From: Mycobacterium sp. BK086
GTDB lineage: Bacteria; Actinomycetota; Actinomycetes; Mycobacteriales; Mycobacteriaceae
Direction of reading: 5' to 3'
Assembly: GCA_004362315.1 (NCBI GenBank)
Contig: SNWL01000003.1
Location: forward strand, 124,001 to 188,000
Length of the DNA stretch: 64,000 bases
The notes under the pieces: generated by a model
Databases searched by the model: none
Seen by the model: the letters and a program-made list of their open reading frames with translations, nothing else
Told to the model about the DNA's origin: nothing
Translations under genes and position numbers: made by a program
Shown here: positions 51,287 to 62,504 of the stretch, in pieces
Layout: each line of letters starts with the position of its first letter
How positions within the stretch are numbered: the first letter of the stretch is position 1

Positions 51287-54200
51287 GTGGACGAGTCGTC
51301 CCTCCCGGGGGTTTTACGTGAGCGTGCCCGCACGCAGCCAGATGAGCAAGCAGTTACCTATGTCGATTACGAGCTGGATCCCGCAGGAGTTGCCGAGACC
51401 CTGACCTGGGCGCAGCTCTACCGGCGGACGTCGAACGTCGCGCGTGCGCTCAGGTCGTGTGGTTCAACCGGCGACCGCGCCGTCATTCTCGCGCCACAAG
51501 GATTCGAGTACCTCGTGGCCTTCCTAGGCGCGTTGGAGGCCGGACAGATCGCGGTTCCGCTACCGCTCCCAGTGTCCGGGTCGGAAGATGAGCGCGTCAG
51601 TTCGGTACTTCTCGACGCGTCGCCGTCCGCGATCCTCACCACATCGGCCGTTGTGGGCAGCCTCGCCGAGTACCTCCGGCGCAGCGCCGGCCAGGCCGCG
51701 CCATCGGTCGTCGAGGTCGACTTGCTGGACCTTGATCTCGAGGTGGAATCCGGCGCGGAGACAGTGAGCCTGCCGCGCGTCGCGCATCTGCAGTACACCT
51801 CCGGGTCGACCCGCACGCCGGCGGGAGTCATGGTTTCGCACGAGAACCTTCGAGTCAATTGCGAGCAGTTGCTCTCCGCGTATTACGGGCACGGCGTTCC
51901 GCCGGACAGCACCGTGGTGTCGTGGTTGCCGTTCTTCCACGACATGGGATTGATCACGAACGTCGCCTTTCCCATCTTCGGCGGATTTCGCACCGTGCTG
52001 ACCAGTCCGCCGGCTTTCCTGCAGCGGCCGGCGCGGTGGATGCAGTTGATGGCCAGCAACAGCGAGGTGTTTTCGGCAGGTCCGAACATTGCGTTCGAGT
52101 TGGCGGCAGCAAAAACCTCAGATGACGACCTGGCCGGGCTTGACCTGGCGGGCGTGCGAAACATCGTCAATGGCGCCGAACGGGTGAACCCCCGGACGCT
52201 GCGGCGCTTCGCAGAGCGGTTCGCCCCGTTCAATTTTCGCCCTGAGGCGCTGCGGCCCTCGTACGGGCTCGCCGAGGCCGTGGTGTACGTGACGACCACA
52301 AAAGCGGGCCAACCACCGCAGACCGTGCACTTCGAGTCCGACAAGTTGATCGCCGGCCAGGCGTCGCGGTGCGCATCCGGCGAAGGCACGTCGTTGGTCA
52401 GCTACAGCCTGCCGCCGTCACCCACGGTGCGGATCGTCGATCCCGAGACCCGGGTCGAATGTCCCGAGGGAACTGTCGGGGAGATCTGGGTGCACGGCGA
52501 CAATGTGTGTGACGGGTACTGGCAGAAGCCGGAAGAAACGGAACGCACGTTCGGGGCAACGCTTGTCGATCCGGCTGACGGCACGCCCGAGTCGCCCTGG
52601 CTGAGAACCGGCGATCTGGGGTTCGCTTCCGACGATGAACTGTTCATCGTCGGCCGGATCAAGGATCTACTGATCGTCTACGGACGCAATTACGCGCCCG
52701 ACGATATCGAGGCGACGATCCAGGAGATCACCGCGGGCCGTGTCGTCGCGGTAGCGGTTCCCGACGAAGACGGTGTCGAAAAGCTGGTCACCATCGTCGA
52801 ATTCAAGTCCCGTGGCGATTCCGAGGAGGCCGCGCAGCGAGTAACCGACGTCAAGCGCAAGATCACCGCCGCGGTTTCGAGGACCCATGAACTGGGGATC
52901 GCCGACCTCGTCATGGTGCCGCCTCATTCGATTCCGCTGACCACCAGCGGCAAGGTCAGGCGACGGGATTCGCTGAAGCTTTATCTGGGCGGCACGTTCA
53001 CCCGGCTCGACGAGCTGATCCGACCGCCGGCGCGCCAAGCGGCCGAGGACACCGATGTCACCCCGGAGGCGGACTCCGGGTGGTCGCAACGCCTGCGCAC
53101 TCTGCGTGCGCAGCAGCAGGACATCCTCCTCGGACTGGTGAGAGCCCAAGTGGCGAGTGTGCTGGACAATCTCAGCCCCGACGACATCGACCCGGAGGTC
53201 CCGTTCCGGGATCTGGGATTCGACTCGGTGAAGGCGACCGAGTTGATCGACCGACTCAAGAACGTCACCGCGCTGACGTTGCCGCCCACATTGGCCTTCG
53301 ACCACCCCACCCCGAATGCGCTGGCCACCCATCTGGGGCACCTGTTGAGCGGATCTGTCCCCGCCGCGGCGCAGGTGGCGTCACGAGCCGAATCGGCGGA
53401 GCCAATTGCCGTGGTGGGCATGGCTTGTCGATTCCCCGGTGGTGTGGAATCGACGGCGGGGTTGTGGGATGTGGTGGCCAGTGGCCGCGAAGCGCTCGGC
53501 CCTTTTCCGACTGACCGCGGCTGGAATTTGGCGAACCTGTTCGATCCCGACCCCGATGCCGTAGGCAAGACCTACACCCGAGTGGGAGGGTTTCTGGCCG
53601 AGGCGGCCGACTTCGACGCGGAATTTTTCGCAATCTCGGACCGCGAGGCCCGAACCATGGACCCACAACAGCGGCTGGTGTTGGAGGTGTGCTGGGAAGC
53701 ACTGGAGAACGCCCGGATCGATCCCGCCGGTTTGGCCGGTTCGAAGACGGGAGTGTTCCTCGGGGCCTGGGCCCAAGACTATGGCGCTGGGGGTTCCGAG
53801 GGCGCCGAAGGGTACGCCATGACGGGCGGGTCTCCCAGCGTTGCCTCCGGGCGCATCTCCTACACGCTGGGTCTGCAGGGACCCGCGATCACCGTCGACA
53901 CGGCGTGCTCGTCCTCGCTGGTAGCCACCCATCTGGCATGTCAGTCGTTGCATAGCGGCGAGTCCAGCATGGCGCTGGCCGGCGGGGTCACCGTGATGGC
54001 CACACCAGCGGTGTTCACCGAGTTCGCCAGGCAACGGGGTCTTGCAGTCGATGGGCGCTGCAAAGCATTCTCCGCCGACGCCGATGGCACCGGCTGGGGT
54101 GAGGGCGCGGCTATGGTCGTCCTGGAACGGCTCAGCGACGCGCGCCGCAACAACCACCCGGTGCTGGCGGTCATCGCGGGATCGGCAGTCAACTCCGACG

Positions 54201-57200
54201 GCGCCTCCAACGGATTGAGCGCGCCCAACGGGCCTGCCCAACAACGCGTCATCACCGAGGCCGCTGCCAACGCCGGTGTCGGACTGGATCAGGTCGACGT
54301 CGTCGAGGCCCACGGCACGGGCACCACGCTGGGCGACCCGATCGAGGCCGGTGCACTGCTCGCCACCTACGGTGCGGCGCACGGGGATTCGCACCCGTTG
54401 TGGCTGGGCTCGATCAAATCGAACATCGGCCACACGCAGGCGGCCGCCGGCGTCGCCGGAATCATCAAGATGATCGAGGCGCTCAACCACGACAGCTTGC
54501 CCCCGACCCTGCACGTCGATCACCCCAGCCCCGGCATCGACTGGTCGACCCGCACCGTTCGCCTTCTCGCCCAACCTGTTCCGTGGCCGGAAACCGATCA
54601 TCCTCGCACGGCGGCAGTGTCATCCTTCGGGATCAGCGGCACCAACGCGCACCTGATCTTGCAACAACCCCCGGCGGCCGAACCGGTTGAACGAACCGCA
54701 ACCGCCGACTTCGGAGTGCGGATGTGGCCGATATCTGCGCGCACCCCTGCGGCATTGTGCGCGCAAGCCGATCGGCTCCATCGTTTCCTGACCGGCAATC
54801 CCGATCTGGATCTGACCGATGTCGCCTACAGCCTGGGCGCCACTCGCGCGCATCACCCCTATCGGGCTGCCATCGCTACCCCGGCGGACTCCGGCACCGC
54901 GCGCGACGACCTGCTGAGCGCTCTGGACGCTCTGCGCAGCGACGAACCCCATCCGCATCTGGTGCGCCACCACTTCCTGGCCCGCCTTCGGGGTAAGACC
55001 GTGTTCGTCCTGCCGGGCCAAGGCGCACAGTACGAGGGCATGGGCCGGGAACTCTACGAACACCACCGCGTCTTCGCCGAAACCGTCGATGCCTGTGATG
55101 AAGCGTTGCGACCGCTGGTCGGCTGGTCAGTCCGCGAGGTCTTACGTCAGGAGCCGTCGGCCCCGGCGCTGGACCGAGTCGATGTGGTTCAGCCCGTGCT
55201 GTTCACCATGATGGTCTCGCTGGCCGAGGTGTTGGCCGGCTACGGGATCGTTCCCGACGCGGTGATCGGTCACTCTCAGGGCGAAATCGCCGCGGCGTAC
55301 ATCGCCGGAGCGTTGACCTTGCCCGAGGCCGTCGCGGTGGTGGCCCGGCGCAGTCAGGCGCTGCGCGCCCTGCGAGGTACCGGCGGCATGGCGTCGGTGC
55401 TGCTGGCGGCCGAGCGGGTGGAGCCGCTCCTGCACCCCTGGGGCGATGCTCTCAGCATCGCCGCGGTCAACGGCCCGTCGCACACCATCGTCAGCGGAGA
55501 CCCCGCCGCGCTGGAAGAGTTCAGTGCGGCATGCGATCGCGACGGCATCCACTTCCGGCTTATCGCCGTCGACTACGCCTCGCATTCCGCTCAGGTGGAA
55601 CCGGCACGTGAGCGGCTGCTGGCCGAACTGGCCGACCTGAAGCCCACAGCCTCCAACATCCCCTTGTACTCCACCGTGGGAGGGGCGCTCGACACCAATC
55701 CCCTCGACACCACCACGATGACCGCCGAGTACTGGTACCGCAACCTGCGCGAGCCGGTGCGGTTCCATGACCGGGTAGCCCAGCTTCTGGCTGCCGGCCA
55801 AACCACATTTGTGGAGTTGTCCCCGCACCCGGTATTGGCCCCTGCGATCACCGACACCGTGACCCAATCGACAGATTCGGCCCAATCGGCGGTGGTCATC
55901 ACGTTGCATCGCGACCGGTCCGACCGCGACAGCCTGGCCACCGCGTTGGCGCAGCTGCACACGCACGGACAGAGCCCGGCGTGGTCGGCCCTGTACCCAG
56001 GAGCCCGCAGCGTCGCGTTGCCCACCTACGCCTTCCAACACCGCCACTACTGGATAACACCCACCCCGGCGCCCGCCGCCGTCAGCAGTCCGGCCGAAGG
56101 GGCGCTATGGCAGGCGATCGACGATGACGCAGTCGATACGGTCGCCGAGCTGTTGGGTTTGAGCGACGGCGACAGCGCGGCACCACTGGGAACCGTCGTC
56201 CATGCGATGCGGCAGTGGCGCAGCACCCTTGGTCTCCGGTCCGCGGCGAATAAGCTTCGCTACCAAGTCAATTGGCGAGCAACAACGCCGAATACGTTCC
56301 CGTCGACCCGGCGCCGATGGCTCGTGTTGGCCTCCCCCGACCAAGCCGATGACGGGTGGATAACCGGCTTGTCGGAGCGGTATGCGGATTCGGTAGAACT
56401 GCTCACTGTCGATCCGGGCGAGGTCGACAGGAGCTCCTTATCGGCCCTGTTGACCACGGCCGCCACCCGCGCTCATTGCGACGGGATCATCTCGTTCCTG
56501 GCCACAGATGACCGGGAGCACCCGGATTTTCCCGGGCTGACGGTCGGCGTGCTCGCCACACTTCTTGTCGCACAAGCCCATTGCGATTCCGGTCTTGGAT
56601 TGCCGTTGTGGGTGGTCACCCACAATGGGGTTTCGGTATCCCCCGACGACGGTGCCGCGCGGCCGAGCCAGTCCGCGGTATGGGGGCTAGGGCAGTCGGC
56701 CTGTCTCGAACATCCCGATCTGTGGGGCGGGTTGATCGATCTTCCGCCCAGCGCTACACCACGCGACATCGAGCAGCTTTACGCGATAGTGAGCTGCCCG
56801 CAAGCAGAAGACCAACTTGCGATACGTAGCCACGGGGTGAGCGCGCGTCGCTTGATCGAGGCCTCGCTGCCGTCGGAACTCTTGGACCGTCCCCACAGCT
56901 GGAATCCGTCGGGACCGGCGCTTATCACAGGTGCGACAGGGCGTTTGGGTAAACACCTGGCCGGCTGGCTGGCCGAAGCGGGCGCCAATCCCATTGTCCT
57001 GCTGAGCCGAAGTGCGGCAACCGATCCGCAGTTGGCCGAATTGGCGAGTGAGCTCCAAGCCCGCGGAGTGACCACGACATCGGTATCGGTCGATCTGACC
57101 GATCGGTCGGCGCTGGCGACCGTCCTGACCGACATTCGCAGCGCACACGGACCCATTCACACTGTCGTACATGCCGCGGCGGCCATCGGATGGAACACCA

Positions 57201-59377
57201 TCACCGACCTGACAGCCGAGGTGTTCTACGACAGTTATGCCGCCAAGGCCGTAGGGGCCGAACACCTGGTTGAGCTACTCGACGACGACCCACCGGAAAC
57301 CTTCATTCTGTTCTCCTCCGCCGCTGCCACGTGGGGCGGCGCCTACCAGGGCGCCTACGCCGCCGCCAATGCCCACATCGATGGGCTGGCGGCGCGGTTG
57401 CGGGCCAACGGCCGCACTGTGCTGGCACCGGCGTTTGGGCTGTGGGCAGACGAGTCCGGCAACATGCCGGCCGAGGTTCTCGACTCTTTCGAACGAATCG
57501 GACTCAACGAGATCCCGCCCACGACTGCGCTGGCCGCACTGCAACAGGCGGTCGAGGCACACGACACGCTGATCACCATCGCCGACGTCTCATGGGACAG
57601 ATTCCTGCCCGCATTCACCGCTCGCCGCTCACACCCGCTGTTCAACGACGTGGTGTCACGACCGGATACCACCGAAACCACCAGCGGCACCGCTACCGCG
57701 AGCGCATCGGCACTTCGCGAAACGCTGGCCGCTCAAACCGCCGAAGAACAGCGACACACCTTGACCGCCATGGTTGCCGGTTCTGCCGCCGCGGTGCTGG
57801 CCCACCCCGACCCGGACGCTCTGCACGACGACGTGGCGTTCAAAGACCTCGGTATCGACTCCCTCACCGCCGTCGAATTGCGCAACTCGCTGGCCACCCG
57901 CACTGGGCTCAGCCTGCCTGCGACCCTGGTCTTCGACCACCCCACCACCACGTCACTGGTGACGCACCTCGTCGACCTACTGAGCGACACCGCTGCGCCT
58001 ACGGCCGCGGCGGCTGCCACCAGCACCAGTAGTGAAGTGGCACCGGACAATAGGCTCGCACTCGTAGATCAGGCGTCCTATCTCGCGGAGCGAGCGGTCC
58101 ATAGCGCGCTGATTCAATTCACCTGGGTCTACAACCGCGGCGTCGATGTCGACGGGTTACGGCGGTTTCACCGCAACCTTGGCGTGGGGTTGTTGGGCCG
58201 CAGGATCGAACGGTCCCCGATCCCGTTCGCCCGTCATCGCTGGGTCCTGTCCCCGGTGTCGGAGGACATCGACTTCGCCGCTACGCCGCGACGGCGCGAC
58301 GAAATAAGCGAATGGGCAGACGAGCGGGCGCGCCGACCTATCGACGCCGAGCACGGACCCGGCTGGCATCTCGGGGTGCTTCCGCTCGAAGACGGCGGGG
58401 CGGCGGTGACTTTGGTGGTTTCACATAACATCGCCGACGGGATGGCCGTCGGCCGGGCGATAGCTGATGCTGTTGAGGGCAGGACGCCCGATCTCGGCTA
58501 TCCACCCGCGGGATCTCGCGCCCGCGGCCGCGCATTCCGTGAGGATCTACGACTCACCGTCGCAGAACTGCCTGCCATTCCTCGGGCGATGACGGCCGTG
58601 ATGCGACGGGCTCGACAGGGTCGCGATGAATTCACGTCACCGGGCAAGGGGGCATTGCCTGCCCGGCGGACGGCCGGCAACGCTCAAGCAGCGGAAGTGC
58701 CTGTCCTGACCGCATTCGTCGACCTGGCAGAGTGGGATGCCCGTGCGAAAGAGCTTGGCGGGAACAGTAACTCGCTGGCAGCTGGATTCGCCTGCAGACT
58801 CGCGGCGAGAGTGGGGCATGTCAATGCCGACGGAACGGTCACGCTACGACTTCCGGTAACCATTCGGACCGAGGACGATAACAGTGGTAATGCCCTTACG
58901 GCTGTCGACGTCCGGGCCGACCCGAGCCACGCCGTGACCGAGCTCGGGGAATTGCACGCGAAGATCACCCAGGCAACCCTGGAAGCGATGGACAACTCCG
59001 ACGAATTCCTGGCGCCGCTCCCCCTCGTGCCGATTACACCGAAATGGGTGATCAGGAAACTGGCAGGCGCGGTGGCCGGTGGTGCCGGCCTCGTCACGTG
59101 TTCCAATGTCGGCGACATGCCCCCGGCGGTGAACCGGCCCGACGGCAGCGACGCCGATTACGTGTACGTCACACCTGTCGAGCCCGGTATCACGAAGAGC
59201 ACACTGGAAGTCTTCGACGGGCGGCTGTTGGTCGTTTCGGGGCGGCTGCGAGGGAAGGTCGTCATCACGATCTCCGCATACCTTCTCGGTGGACCAAATT
59301 CGAAAACCGAACTACGAGAGATTATTTCGCAGACTTTCGCCGAATTCGATCTGACCGCAGAGATGGACTACAAGTAG
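51287..59377 (+). CDS. FAAL-ACP-KS-AT-KR-ACP-acyltransferase megasynthase
   Basis: One 2696-residue lipid synthase. Domains: fatty acyl-AMP ligase about 1-580 (YTSGST at 170-175, [28 protein letters not shown], Lys556 in [10 protein letters not shown]); ACP1 with Ser647 ([11 protein letters not shown]); ketosynthase 705-1125 with Cys874, His1009 and His1049; acyltransferase about 1237-1535 with Ser1330 in [10 protein letters not shown] and YASH at 1430-1433, a methylmalonyl-type motif; a reductase linker; ketoreductase about 1876-2060 with GATGRLG and Tyr2024 (YAAAN), no LDD motif, so probably A-type; ACP2 with Ser2192 ([11 protein letters not shown]). Residues about 2250-2696 resemble WS/DGAT, PapA and condensation acyltransferases, with H2380xxxDG. 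No dehydratase, enoylreductase, thioesterase or terminal reductase. Predicted chain: activated fatty acid, one methylmalonyl extension, ketoreduction, then acyl transfer to an unknown alcohol or amine. It follows treXYZ; its stop abuts that of ilvA. Confidence 0.93.
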   Translation: MDESSLPGVLRERARTQPDEQAVTYVDYELDPAGVAETLTWAQLYRRTSNVARALRSCGSTGDRAVILAPQGFEYLVAFLGALEAGQIAVPLPLPVSGSEDERVSSVLLDASPSAILTTSAVVGSLAEYLRRSAGQAAPSVVEVDLLDLDLEVESGAETVSLPRVAHLQYTSGSTRTPAGVMVSHENLRVNCEQLLSAYYGHGVPPDSTVVSWLPFFHDMGLITNVAFPIFGGFRTVLTSPPAFLQRPARWMQLMASNSEVFSAGPNIAFELAAAKTSDDDLAGLDLAGVRNIVNGAERVNPRTLRRFAERFAPFNFRPEALRPSYGLAEAVVYVTTTKAGQPPQTVHFESDKLIAGQASRCASGEGTSLVSYSLPPSPTVRIVDPETRVECPEGTVGEIWVHGDNVCDGYWQKPEETERTFGATLVDPADGTPESPWLRTGDLGFASDDELFIVGRIKDLLIVYGRNYAPDDIEATIQEITAGRVVAVAVPDEDGVEKLVTIVEFKSRGDSEEAAQRVTDVKRKITAAVSRTHELGIADLVMVPPHSIPLTTSGKVRRRDSLKLYLGGTFTRLDELIRPPARQAAEDTDVTPEADSGWSQRLRTLRAQQQDILLGLVRAQVASVLDNLSPDDIDPEVPFRDLGFDSVKATELIDRLKNVTALTLPPTLAFDHPTPNALATHLGHLLSGSVPAAAQVASRAESAEPIAVVGMACRFPGGVESTAGLWDVVASGREALGPFPTDRGWNLANLFDPDPDAVGKTYTRVGGFLAEAADFDAEFFAISDREARTMDPQQRLVLEVCWEALENARIDPAGLAGSKTGVFLGAWAQDYGAGGSEGAEGYAMTGGSPSVASGRISYTLGLQGPAITVDTACSSSLVATHLACQSLHSGESSMALAGGVTVMATPAVFTEFARQRGLAVDGRCKAFSADADGTGWGEGAAMVVLERLSDARRNNHPVLAVIAGSAVNSDGASNGLSAPNGPAQQRVITEAAANAGVGLDQVDVVEAHGTGTTLGDPIEAGALLATYGAAHGDSHPLWLGSIKSNIGHTQAAAGVAGIIKMIEALNHDSLPPTLHVDHPSPGIDWSTRTVRLLAQPVPWPETDHPRTAAVSSFGISGTNAHLILQQPPAAEPVERTATADFGVRMWPISARTPAALCAQADRLHRFLTGNPDLDLTDVAYSLGATRAHHPYRAAIATPADSGTARDDLLSALDALRSDEPHPHLVRHHFLARLRGKTVFVLPGQGAQYEGMGRELYEHHRVFAETVDACDEALRPLVGWSVREVLRQEPSAPALDRVDVVQPVLFTMMVSLAEVLAGYGIVPDAVIGHSQGEIAAAYIAGALTLPEAVAVVARRSQALRALRGTGGMASVLLAAERVEPLLHPWGDALSIAAVNGPSHTIVSGDPAALEEFSAACDRDGIHFRLIAVDYASHSAQVEPARERLLAELADLKPTASNIPLYSTVGGALDTNPLDTTTMTAEYWYRNLREPVRFHDRVAQLLAAGQTTFVELSPHPVLAPAITDTVTQSTDSAQSAVVITLHRDRSDRDSLATALAQLHTHGQSPAWSALYPGARSVALPTYAFQHRHYWITPTPAPAAVSSPAEGALWQAIDDDAVDTVAELLGLSDGDSAAPLGTVVHAMRQWRSTLGLRSAANKLRYQVNWRATTPNTFPSTRRRWLVLASPDQADDGWITGLSERYADSVELLTVDPGEVDRSSLSALLTTAATRAHCDGIISFLATDDREHPDFPGLTVGVLATLLVAQAHCDSGLGLPLWVVTHNGVSVSPDDGAARPSQSAVWGLGQSACLEHPDLWGGLIDLPPSATPRDIEQLYAIVSCPQAEDQLAIRSHGVSARRLIEASLPSELLDRPHSWNPSGPALITGATGRLGKHLAGWLAEAGANPIVLLSRSAATDPQLAELASELQARGVTTTSVSVDLTDRSALATVLTDIRSAHGPIHTVVHAAAAIGWNTITDLTAEVFYDSYAAKAVGAEHLVELLDDDPPETFILFSSAAATWGGAYQGAYAAANAHIDGLAARLRANGRTVLAPAFGLWADESGNMPAEVLDSFERIGLNEIPPTTALAALQQAVEAHDTLITIADVSWDRFLPAFTARRSHPLFNDVVSRPDTTETTSGTATASASALRETLAAQTAEEQRHTLTAMVAGSAAAVLAHPDPDALHDDVAFKDLGIDSLTAVELRNSLATRTGLSLPATLVFDHPTTTSLVTHLVDLLSDTAAPTAAAAATSTSSEVAPDNRLALVDQASYLAERAVHSALIQFTWVYNRGVDVDGLRRFHRNLGVGLLGRRIERSPIPFARHRWVLSPVSEDIDFAATPRRRDEISEWADERARRPIDAEHGPGWHLGVLPLEDGGAAVTLVVSHNIADGMAVGRAIADAVEGRTPDLGYPPAGSRARGRAFREDLRLTVAELPAIPRAMTAVMRRARQGRDEFTSPGKGALPARRTAGNAQAAEVPVLTAFVDLAEWDARAKELGGNSNSLAAGFACRLAARVGHVNADGTVTLRLPVTIRTEDDNSGNALTAVDVRADPSHAVTELGELHAKITQATLEAMDNSDEFLAPLPLVPITPKWVIRKLAGAVAGGAGLVTCSNVGDMPPAVNRPDGSDADYVYVTPVEPGITKSTLEVFDGRLLVVSGRLRGKVVITISAYLLGGPNSKTELREIISQTFAEFDLTAEMDYK

Positions 59378-60658
59378 TCAGGTCAAATACCGGTAGGCAG
59401 GCGAGCCTGGCTCAAGGGCTTCGACGTGGATACCGGAGGCGGTCATCCGCGCCCGCAGTCCGTCGAGCCCGGTGGCCGAGCCGAGTTCCACACCGACGAG
59501 CGCCTCACCGGTTTCCCGGTTGTTCCGCTTGACGTACTCGAACAGCGTGATGTCGTCGTTCGGCCCCAGCACCTCGTCGAGGAAGCGGCGCAGCGCGCCG
59601 GGCTCCTGCGGGAAGTCGACCAGGAAGTAGTGCTTGAGGCCAAGGTGCACCAGCGAGCGCTCCAGTACCTCACCGTATCGGGACACGTCGTTGTTGCCGC
59701 CCGAGATCAGGCACACCACCGTCGAGCCCGGTTCGACATCGGCCTCCAGCAGGCCCGCCACCGTCAGCGCACCGGCGGGCTCGGCGATGATGCCCTCGTT
59801 CTGATAGAGGTCGAGCATCGCCGTGCAGACCGCGCCCTCGTCGACCGTGGTGACCGAGACCATGTCGCCGGCGGCGGCCAGCGCCTGATACGTCAACGTC
59901 CCGGCCTGTTTGACGGCCGCTCCGTCGACGAACTGGTCGACGTGGTCGAGCTGCACCGGGCCGCCGGCGGCCAGTGCCGCGATCATGGATGCCGCGCCGG
60001 CGGGCTCGACGCCCAGCACCGCGGTATTCGTTGTCCGTTCCGCCAGGTAGGTGGTGATCCCGGCGATGCAGCCACCGCCGCCGACCGGCACGATCACCAG
60101 GTCGGGCTCGCCGTCGAGCTGCTCGAGGATCTCCACCGCGATGGTGCCCTGTCCGGCCATGGTGCGCGGATCGTCGAACGGCGGGACCAGGGTGGCCCCG
60201 GTGCGCGCGACGTCCTCCAGCGCGGCGTCGGCGGCCAGGTCGTAGGTGCTGCCACCGACGATCAGCTCGATGAACTCCCCGCCGTGGTAGCGGATACGGT
60301 CACGCTTCTGCTTGGGAGTCTTGGCAGGCACGTACACCCGCCCGTGCACGCCCATCGAGCGGCAGGCCAGCGCAAAGCCCTGGGCATGGTTACCGGCCGA
60401 CGAGCACACCACGCCGGCGGAAAGTTCCTGCTCGGAGAGCTGTCGCAGCAGGTTGTAGGCACCGCGCAGCTTGTAGGACCGCACACTTTGCAGGTCCTCG
60501 CGCTTGAGGTAGACCTCGGCGCCGGTGGCCTGCGAGAGCCGGTCGCTGTGCTGCAGCGGGCTCTGGCTGATCACGCCGGAAATTCGCTGAGCAGCCTCAT
60601 CGATGTCAGCCGCGGTAAGCGGCGCTGACAGTCGGTGCTGGCTCAGTTCGGCGGACAC
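59378..60658 (-). CDS. ilvA: Threonine dehydratase (biosynthetic)
   Basis: PLP enzyme that deaminates threonine to 2-oxobutanoate, opening isoleucine synthesis. Catalytic domain about 1-335: YLKREDLQSVRSYKLRGAYNLL with the PLP lysine, CSSAGNHAQGFA, VGGGGCIAGI and the serine of CLISGGNNDVS. The C-terminal domain (about 340-426, LGLKHYFLVDFPQEPGALRRFLDE) is a single ACT-like regulatory unit; the 426 residues are the short actinobacterial form rather than the 514-residue E. coli form. It starts at GTG. Its stop touches the stop of the convergent synthase gene with no spacer. Confidence 0.97.
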   Translation of the reverse strand: MSAELSQHRLSAPLTAADIDEAAQRISGVISQSPLQHSDRLSQATGAEVYLKREDLQSVRSYKLRGAYNLLRQLSEQELSAGVVCSSAGNHAQGFALACRSMGVHGRVYVPAKTPKQKRDRIRYHGGEFIELIVGGSTYDLAADAALEDVARTGATLVPPFDDPRTMAGQGTIAVEILEQLDGEPDLVIVPVGGGGCIAGITTYLAERTTNTAVLGVEPAGAASMIAALAAGGPVQLDHVDQFVDGAAVKQAGTLTYQALAAAGDMVSVTTVDEGAVCTAMLDLYQNEGIIAEPAGALTVAGLLEADVEPGSTVVCLISGGNNDVSRYGEVLERSLVHLGLKHYFLVDFPQEPGALRRFLDEVLGPNDDITLFEYVKRNNRETGEALVGVELGSATGLDGLRARMTASGIHVEALEPGSPAYRYLT

Positions 60659-60687
60659 CGCTCAATGGTGCCACCACCGGGGGTCAA

Positions 60688-61368
60688 TCAGAGAATCGTG
60701 GTGGCTCTGACCGGCGCCGCGAAGCGCTGCGCCAGCAGTGCCACCAGATCGGGGTGCGCGCCCAGCGGCGCGGTCACCGCGTGCGCGCCGCACTGGCCGA
60801 GCTTGGTGTGGAAGACCCCGGGCGCCAGCAGGTAGGAGGCGATGAACACCCGCCGGCCGGCGGTTCTGATACGGGCTACCAGGTCGGCGACCGTCGGCAC
60901 GCCGGTCGCGACGAAGCCCAGGTGCACTTCGCCGACCAGCTCGCCAAGCAGCGTGGCGGCCTGCATCAGCTCCGCGCGGGCGGCGGGGTCCGACGATCCG
61001 GCCGCCGCCATCACCACCGCGTCGCCGGGTGACCAGCCGACCTCGAGCAGCCGGCCGTGCATGATCTGGGCCAGCACCGGGTCGGGCCCCAGCGCGGGCG
61101 TGATGGTCACGTCCGGATGGCCACTCTCGGCCACCCGGGCCGGCAGGTCGGCGTTGACGTGATAGCCCGACGCGAGGAAGGCGGGCACGACTACAGCGGA
61201 GCCGGCGGTGTCTTCCAGCACCTCACGCGGATTGGGCCCGAGGACATCGACGAAGGCGGTGCGCACCGGTCCGACGTGCTCGGCGACGGCCGCGGCGATC
61301 TCGGTGATGGTGTCCAGCCCCAACGGATTTCGGGTGCCGTGGGCGACCAGGATCAGTTCTGGTGTCAT
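60688..61368 (-). CDS. CbiX/SirB-type sirohydrochlorin chelatase
   Basis: Probably inserts Fe (siroheme) or Co (cobalamin) into sirohydrochlorin. The 226 residues contain two CbiX-like halves: ELILVAHGTRNPLGL with the active-site histidine, then VVPAFLASGYHVNADLPARV, and a second half with FIASYLLAPGVFHTKL. Being coupled to nnaR (ATGA overlap) and near nirBD, whose product needs siroheme, ferrochelatase action is the more likely role. In M. tuberculosis the homologue is Rv0259c, next to the nnaR homologue Rv0260c. Confidence 0.88.
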   Translation of the reverse strand: MTPELILVAHGTRNPLGLDTITEIAAAVAEHVGPVRTAFVDVLGPNPREVLEDTAGSAVVVPAFLASGYHVNADLPARVAESGHPDVTITPALGPDPVLAQIMHGRLLEVGWSPGDAVVMAAAGSSDPAARAELMQAATLLGELVGEVHLGFVATGVPTVADLVARIRTAGRRVFIASYLLAPGVFHTKLGQCGAHAVTAPLGAHPDLVALLAQRFAAPVRATTIL

Positions 61369-62504
61369 GTCGCGTCCAATGCGAGCCGATAGCCCCGCTT
61401 CACGACGGTCTGCACCACCCGGGGCGCGGCCAGGGCCGAACGCAGCCGGGCCATCGCGGTCTCCACCGCGTGGGTGTCGTCACCGCCGCCGGGCAGCTCG
61501 GCCAGCAGTTCTTCCCGGGACACCACCAGGCCCGGCGCCACCAGCAGCCGGCGCAGCAGTGCCATCGCGGCCGGCGGCAGCACCTTGAGCTCGCCGTCCA
61601 CCTCGACGCTGGCACTGCGGACGCTGATGTCGTGCCCACCGGCGCTGTATTTCCGTGCCAAACAAGGCAATTCGTCGGTGATGAGCCTGGCCAACGCGCC
61701 CAGCCGATAGCGCTGCGGGTAGCGCGCGTCGATTCCCAGCCGGGTCAGTGGGGTCGCGGTCACCGGACCGACGCAGAACACCGCGACGTTGTTACGCAAT
61801 GCGTTGATCAAACAATCAAGGGCGCCAGAGGCTTTCGCACGTTCCAGCATGGCCGCCACCGCTGGTGCGCTAGTGAAGCTCACCGCGTCGACGTCGGCGC
61901 CGATGATCGCCGCGATCAACTGATCGACCCGCCTGGAGTCCTCCGGCGGCTCCCAGCGATACACCGGAACCTTGACCACGTGGGCGCCCGCTCGCGTCAG
62001 GGCGTCGCAGATGTCGGTGTCGGGCTCCCACTCACTGGCGGCACCGTGCAACTGAACAGCGATCCGCAGCCCCTCCACGCCCTCGGACAGCAGCCGCTCC
62101 AGCACCTCCACCGAGGATTCCGACTCCGGGCTCCATTCCTCGCAGAGCCCCGCCTGACGCACCGCACCGCGAGCCTTGGGTCCGCGGGCCAGGATTCGCG
62201 TGGACTCCAGCGCGGCAGTGAGTTCGTCGGACACGTCCCAGCCGTGGGCGGCCTCGACCCAGCCCCGAAAGCCGATTCCGGTGGTCACGACGACCAGGTC
62301 CGGCGGCTGCTCGACGAGGTGCGTGGTCACCCGGCGCAGTTCGACGTCGTCGACCAGCGGCACGATCCGGATCGCCGGTGCGTGCACCACGGCGGCGCCG
62401 CGACGCTCCAGGAGCGTGATGAGTTCTTCTGCCCGGCGCGCGGCGGTCACCCCGACGGTAAAGCCGGCCAGCGGGTCAGCGACTTCTGATCTCGACGAAT
62501 CCAT
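61365..62504 (-). CDS. nnaR: NnaR: HemD-like domain fused to winged helix, nitrate/nitrite regulator
   Basis: An uroporphyrinogen-III synthase-like domain (about 10-265: GFTVGVTAARRAEELITLLERRGA, LVVVTTGIGFRGWVEAA, VDAVSFTSAPAVAAMLERA, VFCVGPVTATPLTRLGI) followed by an OmpR/PhoB-type winged helix (about 290-379: LLRRLLVAPGLVVSREELLAELPG, DTHAVETAMARLRSAL, VVKRGYRLALD). This is the layout of NnaR (Rv0260c family), reported to work with GlnR in activating nitrate and nitrite assimilation genes; nirB and nirD beside it agree. Whether it retains HemD activity is not clear. The ATG at 62504 lies 29 bases inside the end of nirD, an unusually long overlap here; no better start is seen. Confidence 0.9.
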   Translation of the reverse strand: MDSSRSEVADPLAGFTVGVTAARRAEELITLLERRGAAVVHAPAIRIVPLVDDVELRRVTTHLVEQPPDLVVVTTGIGFRGWVEAAHGWDVSDELTAALESTRILARGPKARGAVRQAGLCEEWSPESESSVEVLERLLSEGVEGLRIAVQLHGAASEWEPDTDICDALTRAGAHVVKVPVYRWEPPEDSRRVDQLIAAIIGADVDAVSFTSAPAVAAMLERAKASGALDCLINALRNNVAVFCVGPVTATPLTRLGIDARYPQRYRLGALARLITDELPCLARKYSAGGHDISVRSASVEVDGELKVLPPAAMALLRRLLVAPGLVVSREELLAELPGGGDDTHAVETAMARLRSALAAPRVVQTVVKRGYRLALDAT

